The translations under genes and the position numbers were made by a program. From the NCBI GenBank assembly GCA_016618085.1, contig JABLTG010000261.1, forward strand, positions 6,608 through 18,261: 11,654 nt of DNA, read 5' to 3'. The notes beneath the pieces were generated by a model. The model was not told the DNA's origin. It ran no database searches and was given only the letters and a program-made list of their open reading frames with translations. Positions 1 through 7,156 of this stretch are shown one piece after another; the first letter of the stretch is position 1, and the number at the start of each line of letters is the position of its first letter. The stretch is from Neovahlkampfia damariscottae (lineage: Eukaryota; Heterolobosea; Selenaionea; Neovahlkampfiida; Neovahlkampfiidae).

Positions 1-207
1 AAAATCAACTGAAGTGATATTTATTTTTTCACCAAAAGTTTTTAAAAGTTCAAGTGTTATAGCTCCTGTTCCACAACCAGCATCAAGAACATTCATGTTT
101 TCTTTGATATCAAATTTTGAAATCATTTTTTGACCAACTAAGTTACAGTGATAACCGAAATATGAATTGTCATAAACAGTTCCTGACCACTTTTTCTTTT
201 CAGACAT
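1..207 (-). CDS. SAM-dependent methyltransferase, downstream tandem copy (N-terminal 69 codons, cut by window edge)
   Basis: The reading frame starts at ATG 207-205 and is open for 69 codons to base 1, where the window ends, so the C-terminal two thirds are missing. The visible part carries the class I SAM-binding motif I (VLDAGCGTGAITLE) and the following motif II acidic strand (TSVDF). It is the second member of a tandem pair with the complete gene at 547-1399. Bases 2-178 are identical to 1197-1373, including silent sites, and identity then stops: the first codons differ (SEKKKW here, SQLKW there, one extra codon here). An ATTGG box lies 21 nt upstream of the ATG. The substrate is not identifiable. 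Whether the rest of the copy is intact cannot be seen. Confidence 0.85.
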   Translation of the reverse strand, partial: MSEKKKWSGTVYDNSYFGYHCNLVGQKMISKFDIKENMNVLDAGCGTGAITLELLKTFGEKINITSVDF

Positions 208-227
208 CTTTTTTTCCGAGTTGTTTT

Positions 228-233
228 GATTGG
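228..233 (-). promoter_or_regulatory. CCAATC box upstream of the partial methyltransferase
   Basis: GATTGG on the plus strand reads CCAATC on the minus strand, 21 nt before the ATG at 207. The box lies inside a short stretch that resembles the region upstream of the sister gene (TTTTT, then TTCCGA or CTCCGA, then ATTGGAC), so the promoter was probably duplicated with the gene. It sits between the start codon and the 3' end of the tRNA gene, leaving at most about 57 nt for the whole promoter. Confidence 0.45.
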
Positions 234-263
234 ACAAACAGATAAAACAAGAAACATTTTCAG

Positions 264-269
264 AAAAAA
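264..269 (-). terminator. RNA polymerase III T-run terminator of tRNA-Gly
   Basis: Six A on the plus strand read as T6 on the minus strand, two bases after the discriminator base of the tRNA. This is the usual Pol III terminator. Confidence 0.75.
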
Positions 270-271
270 GA

Positions 272-354
272 TGCGCCATCGGGGATTCGAACCCCGGTCA
301 CAACGAGTTTGCTGATATTGGCAACGTCGCATTCTACCCCTAAACTAATGGCGC
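272..354 (-). tRNA. tRNA-Gly (anticodon GCC) with a 12-nt intron
   Basis: The minus strand gives a full cloverleaf. The acceptor stem GCGCCAT pairs with ATGGCGC, discriminator A; the D-arm has the GGGGTAGAAT core; the anticodon stem CGACG pairs with CGTTG; the T-arm is CGGGG-TTCGAAT-CCCCG. Nineteen bases separate the two anticodon-stem strands, so a 12-nt intron (318-307) is inferred after position 37. The loop is then TTGCCA + T with anticodon GCC (322-320). Intron bases GCAA (312-309) can pair with TTGC covering part of the anticodon, the anticodon-intron pairing typical of eukaryotic pre-tRNAs. The mature length of 71 nt without CCA fits tRNA-Gly. CCA is not encoded. Confidence 0.93.
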
Positions 355-546
355 TTGATTGATTTCAATCTTACCACACCAAAATTCCAATTTCAGAAAC
401 GTTTATTTATTCTTTGAATAATTTTCATCTGTCAATCCCAACAAAATATCTTCCACTTTTGATAAGTCTCCCAAGCATTTAAATTTGAGTGATCCAAAAA
501 TTGGAATGAAAATAATTGACCAATTTTTTCACAAAAGACAAATTGT

Positions 547-1399
547 TTATTTGGTGTATTCAACAACTTTGGATTTCAAAATTGTGCCTCCATTTGTTTG
601 TTTCAATTTATCATATGTTTCCTTCAATCTTTCAACCTTTAAAAATAATTAGAATTTCTTTCAAATGATTACATCTTCATATTCCAACAACTTCAATGCA
701 TTGATGAATAAATTAAAAACTTCATCATTGGATCCATCAACTTCAGTGTCAGTCCTGTGGATTTTAACAGATTCATAAGGAGTATCATTGCAAAATTTGA
801 TCAATAAATCATCGTCTGTGATGTCAAAAACATATTTGAAGTTCAAATTTGGTTTCAAAGTCAGAATAAGATCAAAGTAGAATTTCATTGCATCACATTT
901 TTCAGGCGTTTCCCAAACAGAAACCAACACCCTTTTTGGAATAAATTAATGTTCTACTTACTTTCCTCCCTTTTTTACAACTCTTTTTAGTTCCGAAAAT
1001 GCTTTTTGTTTATCTGGAACAAAAAACATCACCATGTTGCAAAAGATAACATCAAAAGTATTATCTTTTAAAATATTTAAATCATCTAAACTTGATTGAA
1101 GAACTTGAACTGAAGAGTTTTCTGTTGGAATTTTCTGAACAGTTGAGTTAGATTTTTCAATTTACTTTTTCAAGAGTTTTAACCATGTCTTCTGAGAAAT
1201 CAACTGAAGTGATATTTATTTTTTCACCAAAAGTTTTTAAAAGTTCAAGTGTTATAGCTCCTGTTCCACAACCAGCATCAAGAACATTCATGTTTTCTTT
1301 GATATCAAATTTTGAAATCATTTTTTGACCAACTAAGTTACAGTGATAACCGAAATATGAATTGTCATAAACACCTCCAGACCACTTCAATTGAGACAT
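547..1399 (-). CDS. SAM-dependent methyltransferase, complete tandem copy (four exons, 251 aa)
   Basis: Class I (Rossmann-fold) methyltransferase of the UbiE/Methyltransf_11-25 kind. Exons are 1399-1166, 1134-962, 931-673 and 636-547, which sum to 756 nt (252 codons). Introns are 31, 30 and 36 nt, all GT-AG; intron 1 contains CTAAC, a likely branch site. Motif I is VLDAGCGTGAITLE, followed by SVDFSEDMV (motif II acidic residue), SSLDDLNILKDNTFDVIF (motifs III-IV) and LKRVVKKGGKVLVSVW (motif V-VI loop), all in family order. The C-terminal part ends in EYTK-stop and gives no clear substrate clue. Splicing is inferred because frame, motif order and intron borders agree; without it the frame breaks at about residue 79. 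AATAAA (551-546) overlaps the stop codon. The gene is a tandem sister of the partial gene at 1-207, with a tRNA between them. Confidence 0.88.
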
Positions 1400-1414
1400 T
1401 TTTCTTCTCCGAAA

Positions 1415-1419
1415 ATTGG
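1415..1419 (-). promoter_or_regulatory. CCAAT box upstream of the complete methyltransferase
   Basis: ATTGG on the plus strand (CCAAT on the minus) lies 16 nt before ATG 1399. A second CCAAT in the other orientation follows at once (1421-1425). The position matches the boxes near other start codons in this window. Confidence 0.45.
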
Positions 1420-1593
1420 ACCAATAAGAAGTTATTGGATGTATCTAAATTATTTTCAATTGGATCAAAATTGGATATTCTTGAGTGCAAAGAGAATTTA
1501 TTTTTTTGATCAAATTGCACTGATGTTCCATTTGAAAATGTCCAATCAGCCAAATTTCTGAAACAAAAACAAACAGTGACTTGATCATTGATT

Positions 1594-2268
1594 CTATTCA
1601 ATCTTCTTCTTTCGTTGTACCAAATCAGCAAGTAAATGAGCTAAAAAACAAACACCAAACAAAACAAATAAAATAATAACATTGAATATCGCCAATTGGT
1701 TGAAACTTAGCTTATTTTGAAATGGATATGGCCATAATTTGTTATATTGAAATAAAGCCCAAGACCAAATTTGATAAAAACAATAATAATAAAATGAATA
1801 TTTTACATCATCTTTGTAATTCAACTTGTGTTTGTCAATTGCAATAAAAATGATATCAAAAAAAACACAGATAAAAGTGTTTAAATGTGTCCAATACATA
1901 AAAAATAAAAAATAAGGATGAACTCCTTCTTTAATTCTGTCTTGCATAAATTTTGAAAAATGAACCAGTCCGAAATATCCAAAACAAACAAAACTTCCAA
2001 CACCAAATAAAAAACCAGAAAAATGACGTAATTTTGATTTTAATTTGAAATTGTTCATGGTTTCTGCAATAAATGAAAGTGTGAAATAAAATGTCAGTAG
2101 CCAATTGACTTGTGATGTTAAAAAAAGTAAATTTAGTGGATTGTATTTGAAATATGGATTTTTTGGAAGCAAGTAGTATTTGGAAATTTGTAAACTGATG
2201 AAATTTGTCATGGCCAAAAATCTAAACAGATACTCCACTTTGAAAATTCTGTTTTGGTCAGTCTTCAT
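1594..2268 (-). CDS. AIG1/ADTRP (FAR-17a)-family membrane hydrolase-like protein
   Basis: Intronless, 224 aa, starting at ATG 2268-2266. The frame extends further upstream only through a TTG, so the ATG is preferred. The protein has about five or six hydrophobic segments and the layout of the Far-17a/AIG1 family, whose animal members AIG1 and ADTRP are integral-membrane threonine hydrolases acting on fatty acid esters of hydroxy fatty acids. The two family catalytic positions appear conserved: a Thr in FLTSQVNWL (T51) and a His in YWTHLNTF (H128), 77 residues apart. The segment WPYPF also matches the family's WVYPF. The C-terminus KKIE-stop is a dilysine-type ER retrieval signal, which suits an ER membrane enzyme. 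The family call is from remembered motif similarity. Activity is inferred. Confidence 0.75.
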   Translation of the reverse strand: MKTDQNRIFKVEYLFRFLAMTNFISLQISKYYLLPKNPYFKYNPLNLLFLTSQVNWLLTFYFTLSFIAETMNNFKLKSKLRHFSGFLFGVGSFVCFGYFGLVHFSKFMQDRIKEGVHPYFLFFMYWTHLNTFICVFFDIIFIAIDKHKLNYKDDVKYSFYYYCFYQIWSWALFQYNKLWPYPFQNKLSFNQLAIFNVIILFVLFGVCFLAHLLADLVQRKKKIE

Positions 2269-2283
2269 AAATAACAAAAGTTT

Positions 2284-2289
2284 GATTGG
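2284..2289 (-). promoter_or_regulatory. CCAATC box of the AIG1-like gene
   Basis: GATTGG on the plus strand, 16 nt upstream of ATG 2268 on the minus strand, the same spacing as at other genes here. A run of 12 A follows at 2295-2306. Confidence 0.45.
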
Positions 2290-2333
2290 TTGTCAAAAAA
2301 AAAAAAGGGATACTAATTCCAAAATTTATTTAT

Positions 2334-2404
2334 CCAATGGTGTAGTTTTGAAAATACAAACCAATGAAATCGTTTAGAAAAACAATGTACCAATGCTATA
2401 AATA
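2334..2404 (+). promoter_or_regulatory. Three CCAATG boxes plus TATAAATA before the small membrane protein gene
   Basis: CCAATG occurs at 2334-2339, 2361-2366 and 2390-2395, spaced 27 and 29 nt apart, followed directly by TATAAATA at 2397-2404. The ATG at 2464 lies 60 nt further on, after an A/C-rich leader almost free of G. The array lies in the divergent gap shared with the AIG1-like gene. Confidence 0.55.
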
Positions 2405-2463
2405 CATTTCCTCATGATCTCAAAAACAACAAAAAACAATAACATAAAACACAACAATATACA

Positions 2464-2661
2464 ATGTCAAGATTAATAATGTTCATAGCAGGCATGTTTG
2501 TAGGTCATCACCTCACAAACAAATACGACTTTAAAAAAATCGCAAATTGTGGCAGAAAAGAAATGCTGGAGGATGAAGAATTTAAAAAGTTTATGAATAA
2601 AATGAAAAAAATAGAAAAACAAATGCAAAGGAGTCACGAATCCATTAATGATGATGAATAA
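2464..2661 (+). CDS. Small single-pass membrane protein, unknown function (65 aa)
   Basis: Not a family I recognise. The N-terminus has a short hydrophobic stretch (about residues 4-17, LIMFIAGMFVGHHL). A Lys-rich helix-prone region follows, with alternating Lys and Glu (about residues 23-55), and then an acidic end (SINDDE). This suggests a membrane-anchored peptide with a charged cytosolic or matrix coil. It is judged real because it has a TATA box, three CCAAT boxes, an A-rich leader, and AATAAA (2657-2662) overlapping the stop as in neighbouring genes. It ends only 21 bp from the stop of the convergent crotonase gene, so the mRNA ends probably overlap. Confidence 0.7.
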   Translation: MSRLIMFIAGMFVGHHLTNKYDFKKIANCGRKEMLEDEEFKKFMNKMKKIEKQMQRSHESINDDE

Positions 2662-2682
2662 AAGAATTTATAATTTAAATTT

Positions 2683-3639
2683 CTATTTTTTGTTTGGTAA
2701 ACTTCTTTCAATTAATTGTTTGATATTTGGATCAATGAGTTGTTTGAGCAAAGCAGAGTCTAATTTTTTTGCTTCTCCTGATTCTCTCATTTCAACGATA
2801 GCAGGTTCTTTCAAATGCTTTTTCATAATTTGAAATGGAGCCAGTGAATTTTTACAATCAGTTTCAGTCAATAAATCACATGCAATACCTTCTAACTCAC
2901 TATCTTGATCAACTACACGAGTCAACAACCCAGCATCATATGCTTCATCTGCTGAATAATTTTTACCAGTGAAAAGAGCTTCGTATAAAGGTTCTGGGGA
3001 AGAAACTTGAGCTTTTGCGATTACCATTGGAATAGAAGGCAAATTTAAACCCAATTGAATTGTTTTCAATGACAAAAGTGAATTTTTTTCAGTAGACATT
3101 ACACGAAAATCTTTGTGTGTTAAAAAAACTTTTTTAGTTCTTACCACAAGCGAGTGCTAAAACCAAACCACCAGCAATAGCATGACCATTAACAATTGCT
3201 GAAACATTAAAAAAATTTGAAAAACCTCACCACATGTTTTACGGTTTAACAAGTATAATCTTTCAAGTGCGTTATTGATGGAGGTTATGTATTCTTTTGT
3301 TGTTACTTCATTTAAATCTTGGTTGACGTATTTTACATCCATCTAAAAAATAAATGTTATTTTTCTTACTCCAGCAGCAAAACAAGAATTGTGTGATCTG
3401 AATGTAACAGGAGATTCAGGCGGAAAATCATGTTTTAAAACATCTAAAGCACCGTGTAAATCACTTAGAAATTCTGAACTAAAAGCGTTAACTTTGTTTG
3501 TATTCATAACAACATGAATTACATCTTGAGTTTTATCATCAAGAGGATTTTGATAAGGAACTGAATTAATTTCCCATTTTGTCCATTTTTTATAGCTACG
3601 AAAGTTTTTAGTTAAAACATTTTTTGTTTGTTTCATCAT
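2683..3639 (-). CDS. Crotonase-family protein, enoyl-CoA isomerase-like (four exons, 287 aa)
   Basis: Exons 3639-3370, 3342-3231, 3198-3145 and 3110-2683 sum to 864 nt, exactly 288 codons. Introns are 27, 32 and 34 nt, GT-AG. The spliced protein shows crotonase landmarks in order: CFAAGMDVKYV (first oxyanion-hole loop), IVNGHAIAGGLVLALACDFRV (spans the exon 2-4 junctions; second oxyanion loop), IQLGLNLP, and YEALFTGKNYSADEAYDAGLLTRVV. The hydratase Glu at the 'fglpE' site is replaced by Thr (T162), while the second catalytic Glu, in YEALFTG (E189), is kept. This resembles delta3-delta2 enoyl-CoA isomerases more than hydratases. The N-terminus (MMKQTKNVLTKNFRSYKKW) is basic and hydroxylated, so mitochondrial import is possible. 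The likely role is beta-oxidation of unsaturated acyl-CoAs, by inference. Confidence 0.88.
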
Positions 3640-3704
3640 CCTGCAAGTTCGGTTTTCAACAAAAAAAAAAATAATCCAATAAAAAAGAAGTGAAAAAAAA
3701 ATTC

Positions 3705-4652
3705 TTATTTCTTGTTATTCAATTGTGAATTTGTTCTTTTAACAACAGCTTGTTTTTTTTTCTTTTCTTGTTCTTTGATTTCCCAAATTGTTTTCGCGTT
3801 TGTGTCAGTGACAACTGTCAAAAAAATTTTAAAAAAAAAAAAAAAAAATCACTTACTAATGTCGTAGTATTCAGCTCCTACTTTTGTAAAAGCATCTTTC
3901 CATAAAAGCATTTCTTTTTCAGATTTGAAAGAAACCAAAAAATCTCTGTCGACTAACTCAATTTCAATGCAATAAGGATGTGCTTTAATTCCCTTTTTTA
4001 AAATGTAAAAAAATTTTGAAAAAACAAAGTTACTTTTGCTACTCTAAATCTACAAACTGAAACTTTAATTGAACCTTTGAGAACTCCTTTTGAAAGGTCT
4101 CCGACAAGAGTTGGATCTTTTGGTTTTGATACACCTTTGTAGTACTCAAGATCTCCTGTTTTTTTTAATACAAAATATCTGGCGTTCCAATTCTTCCATA
4201 CTTCACCTAATTTTTCTAAAGAACCCCAAAGTACACACAATTCCTCGAGTTTTGGTTTTTGTGGTTGTTGTTGTTGTTGTTGTTGTTGTTGATATTGTTG
4301 ATTTGGGTCATAATATTGTCCTTGGTTTGGATCATAATATTGTCCTTGATATGGTTGTTGATATTGTTGTTGATATTGTTGTTGTGGATATGGTTGTTGG
4401 TAAGGTTGTTGTTGATATTGTTGTTGATATGGTTGATTTTCTGGACGTTGACTTGGATGTATCCTTTTTTTGAAAAGTTAAAAAAATAAAAAAAAACAAA
4501 CCAAGATGTTTCTTTTGTTTGTGGATGAAAATAATAATATCTCTGAGAATTTTGGTCATAAGCTTCAACCCATCCGAATAGAGATGGGTCATCTGAGCAA
4601 AGTTAGCAAAAATTTTGAACAAACCTTTTTTTGTTATTTGGACTTGAGACAT
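3705..4652 (-). CDS. WW + PH domain adaptor with Gln/Tyr/Pro-rich linker (five exons, 264 aa)
   Basis: Exons 4652-4625, 4592-4502, 4463-4034, 3992-3857 and 3814-3705 sum to 795 nt (265 codons). Introns are 32, 38, 41 and 42 nt; the first contains CTAAC. A WW domain comes first (about residues 12-43: GWVEAYDQNSQRYYYFHP, then ETSW and IHP, with the two Trp and the Tyr block). The linker follows, built of QQ, QPY and repeated GQYYDPNQ units plus a poly-Gln run. Then comes a PH domain (about residues 100-215), with LWGSLEKLGEVWKNWNARYF at its start and LLWKDAFTKV in its C-terminal helix. The tail is Lys-rich. WW binds proline motifs and PH often binds phosphoinositides, so a membrane-linked signalling adaptor is inferred. 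The stop lies in AAATAAG, a near-match to AATAAA. Confidence 0.85.
3831..3848. repeat. 18-nt A homopolymer inside the last WW-PH intron
   Basis: Eighteen consecutive A on the plus strand form the T tract within the 42-nt intron 3856-3815. Length is prone to sequencing or polymerase slippage. Confidence 0.8.
4262..4291. repeat. Trinucleotide (GTT)n run encoding poly-Gln
   Basis: Uninterrupted GTT repeats on the plus strand read as CAA (Gln) codons in the WW-PH protein. Looser Q-rich repeats continue to about 4440. Only CAA is used, so the tract is a pure microsatellite and may vary in length between strains. Antisense frames over it give artificial Val- or Leu-rich proteins. Confidence 0.85.
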
Positions 4653-4668
4653 TTTGTTGGTAAATTTC

Positions 4669-4792
4669 GATTGGTCGGTTTTCAAAAAAAAATCTATTTC
4701 TGGAATGATGTTTAATAGAACAAATATTTTGAGGAATATGTTTTAAATTATTCTGTTTTTTCTGTGTAACGGTCGTTAAATATTTAGCCAAT
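4669..4792. promoter_or_regulatory. Divergent promoter with two CCAAT boxes
   Basis: The gap between the WW-PH start (4652, minus) and the DUF4116 start (4822, plus) is about 170 bp. GATTGG at 4669-4674 is CCAATC for the minus gene, 17 nt before its ATG. GCCAAT at 4787-4792 lies 30 nt before the plus gene's ATG. No TATA box of the TATAAA type is obvious. Confidence 0.45.
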
Positions 4793-4821
4793 AGAAAATA
4801 TTTCCAAAATCAAATTGATTG

Positions 4822-7062
4822 ATGGAAGTTGAAGATGCAAAAAAAAGTTTTTTTGAATTGTACGAAAAAAATGCTAGAGCTCCAATGTACGGTGATATAC
4901 CAGAGGAACTGAAACAAGATAAACAAGTTTTAATTTTTTTTGTGTCAAAATCACCAAATGCTTTAACATTTATTCCACAATCATTCAAAGAAGACAGAGA
5001 AATAGCAATGTCTTCTATAAATAGCTCAGGTTTCAATTTAATGTATTTACCTAATTTCCAAACTGATAAAGAAATAGTGTTGGCTGCTGTTAAAAACTCT
5101 TCAACAGCGATTTGTTATGCTTCTGATGATTTAAAAAATGATAAAGAGGTAATTTTGCAATGTATCAAGTCATTTTCTGAACAAAAAAATCCTTACAAAC
5201 ACATCAACATTGGATCAATTGAGACACGAACAGCTGTTTTAAAATCAATTGAAAGTCAACATAATTTAAAACTTAAACTTCATCCAATGTACCATGCATC
5301 ACAAGAATTAAAAAATGATAAAAACTTTGCCCTTGAATTGATCAATTTTTCAGCTGAGGTTTTTTGTTTCTTGTCAACAGATTTAAGAAATGATCAGGAA
5401 ATAGCTCATCAAGTGATTTTACAAAATGGAACGTTAATTGAATTTGCTTCTGAAAATATTCAAAATGATAAAGAAATTGCTTCTGAAGCTGTTCTTCAAA
5501 ATCCAGATTCATACCAATTCTTATCCAATGAATTGAAAGGAGATTTTGACATTATTTCAATTGTTGTTCAAAAAAATCCTTCAATTATTAAAAATATGAA
5601 TATAAAAAATACAGAAGAAGCACTTTTGTTGATTGAAAAAAATCAAGCTTGTTTTGATTTCATGTCTGAAAAAATCAAAAATAATTTTGATTTAAACAAA
5701 GATTTAATGAAATTGTACCCAGAAATGTATCCCAATTTATCAATAGATATAAGAAATAATTATAATATTACTTTTGAAATTGTTTCAAAAATTGGAAAAT
5801 TTTTAGGTTCTGCTTCTGATGAAATGAGGCAAAACGAAGAAATAGTTTTTTCTGCATTGAAACAAAACCTTTCTTGTTATGTATTTGCACACCCAAAACT
5901 TAAATCATCCAAGGTATTTTCATTGAAAATTCTGAAACATTTTCCAAATTTCAACATTGCTTTATTTCCAATGGAGATTAAAGATAACTATGATGTTATG
6001 ACTGAAGCAGTTATGATAAATGGAAAAAACTATCAATTCATTTCAAAGAGACTAAGAAATGATAAAAATTTACTTTACCAAGTCTTGAAACCTGGATTCA
6101 ATGGTTTCTATTTTGCATCAATGGAATTGAAAGCTGATTATGATGTCGTACTAAAAGTTGTTAAAATCTGTCCACAGGCTATTTATTATGTCAACAAACG
6201 GTTTAAATATGATAAAACAGTAGTACTGGAAGTTGTCAAAAATTATGGAGAATACATTGCTGATTGTTGGAATACCAACTTAATCAAAGATAGAGAGATA
6301 TGTTTATGTGCTTTAAAATCATCACCATCATCATTTCGTCATTTTTCATCCGAAATTCAGAAGGAAAAGGAACTAGCAAAACTGGCTATTGAACTGTACC
6401 CTAAAAACATTCAGTACGCACCAATGAAGATGAGAAATGAAAAATTGATGAAAAAACTTTTAGAAAAAGATGGAGATATATTTGAACTGTTGGAAGTTGA
6501 TCAAAAAATGGACAAGGAATTTGCTAAAATAGCAATCAAAACATCACCAACAACTATTCGACATTTAATTGGAAATTTAAGATTTGACGAAGATCTTATT
6601 AAACTCGCAATTGATCAATCAACAGGATCAATAATCCAAGAATTAAGTTTGAGTGTCAGAGACAATAAAAATATAATGAAACTGATTCTAAAAAAAAATG
6701 GAATGGATTTGCAATATGCATCAGAAAAATTGAAAAATGACAAGGAATTAGTGATGATTGCGATTGAAAAAAATGGAAACTCAATTCAATTTGCATCAAA
6801 AGAATTAAAAAATGATAAAGACATAGTGATGAAAGCTATTCAAAAAGATGTGTATTTAGTGAATTATGCATCAAAAGAGATTAGATATGACAAGTATGTA
6901 ACACTTGAAACAGTGAAATATGGATTGAATTTAGAATTGGCAAACTGGAATGAATTGAAACAAGACAAAGAAGTTTTTTGGTTTTTTTTGAAAAGACACA
7001 AATTGATACGTGATATTCCTATACAGAACATCAATTTCAAATTTTCTTATTTTCTTGAATAA
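4822..7062 (+). CDS. DUF4116 repeat solenoid protein (746 aa)
   Basis: Intronless; the first ATG is at 4822, preceded in frame only by a TTG. Almost the whole protein consists of about 27 tandem units of 24-25 aa with the pattern L-K-N-D-K-E-[IV]-[VA]-x3-[IV]-x4-x-[IA]-x-[YF]-[AV]-S. Examples are DDLKNDKEVI, EKLKNDKELV and KELKNDKDIV. Pfam DUF4116 spans two such units (about 49 aa). Units near the C-terminus (about residues 625-690) are closest to consensus; those in the middle (about 250-330) and 400-430 are more degenerate. The predicted fold is an all-alpha helical-hairpin solenoid for protein-protein binding. No catalytic domain, signal peptide or membrane segment is visible. The family is abundant in some amoebae and amoeba-infecting giant viruses; its function is unknown. 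AATAAA (7058-7063) overlaps the stop. Confidence 0.9.
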   Translation: MEVEDAKKSFFELYEKNARAPMYGDIPEELKQDKQVLIFFVSKSPNALTFIPQSFKEDREIAMSSINSSGFNLMYLPNFQTDKEIVLAAVKNSSTAICYASDDLKNDKEVILQCIKSFSEQKNPYKHINIGSIETRTAVLKSIESQHNLKLKLHPMYHASQELKNDKNFALELINFSAEVFCFLSTDLRNDQEIAHQVILQNGTLIEFASENIQNDKEIASEAVLQNPDSYQFLSNELKGDFDIISIVVQKNPSIIKNMNIKNTEEALLLIEKNQACFDFMSEKIKNNFDLNKDLMKLYPEMYPNLSIDIRNNYNITFEIVSKIGKFLGSASDEMRQNEEIVFSALKQNLSCYVFAHPKLKSSKVFSLKILKHFPNFNIALFPMEIKDNYDVMTEAVMINGKNYQFISKRLRNDKNLLYQVLKPGFNGFYFASMELKADYDVVLKVVKICPQAIYYVNKRFKYDKTVVLEVVKNYGEYIADCWNTNLIKDREICLCALKSSPSSFRHFSSEIQKEKELAKLAIELYPKNIQYAPMKMRNEKLMKKLLEKDGDIFELLEVDQKMDKEFAKIAIKTSPTTIRHLIGNLRFDEDLIKLAIDQSTGSIIQELSLSVRDNKNIMKLILKKNGMDLQYASEKLKNDKELVMIAIEKNGNSIQFASKELKNDKDIVMKAIQKDVYLVNYASKEIRYDKYVTLETVKYGLNLELANWNELKQDKEVFWFFLKRHKLIRDIPIQNINFKFSYFLE

Positions 7063-7156
7063 ATTTGATTGTCATTTACGTCCATCAATTGACAAAATAG
7101 GACTTTTGGTTTGAAAATTAATCAAATTATTTTTGCTAAATAAAATATATTTTATT

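Noticed and set aside
138-332. Minus-strand open frame across the tRNA
   Set aside because: It runs through the tRNA-Gly and the methyltransferase start in another frame and has no independent support.
1365-1631. Minus-strand frame of 88 codons between the AIG1-like and methyltransferase genes
   Set aside because: It overlaps the ends of both genes in another frame. A TTTCAG-like acceptor near 1560 made an extra exon conceivable, but no donor joins it in frame, and the AIG1-like protein already ends with a sensible dilysine tail.
4262-4440. CRISPR-like array or minisatellite
   Set aside because: Repeats are codon-level Gln/Tyr repeats without unique spacers, inside a coding exon.
4090-4489. 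Plus-strand Val- and Leu-rich open frames
   Set aside because: They are antisense readings of the CAA-rich Gln linker of the WW-PH gene. The minus-strand domains and splice sites explain the sequence.
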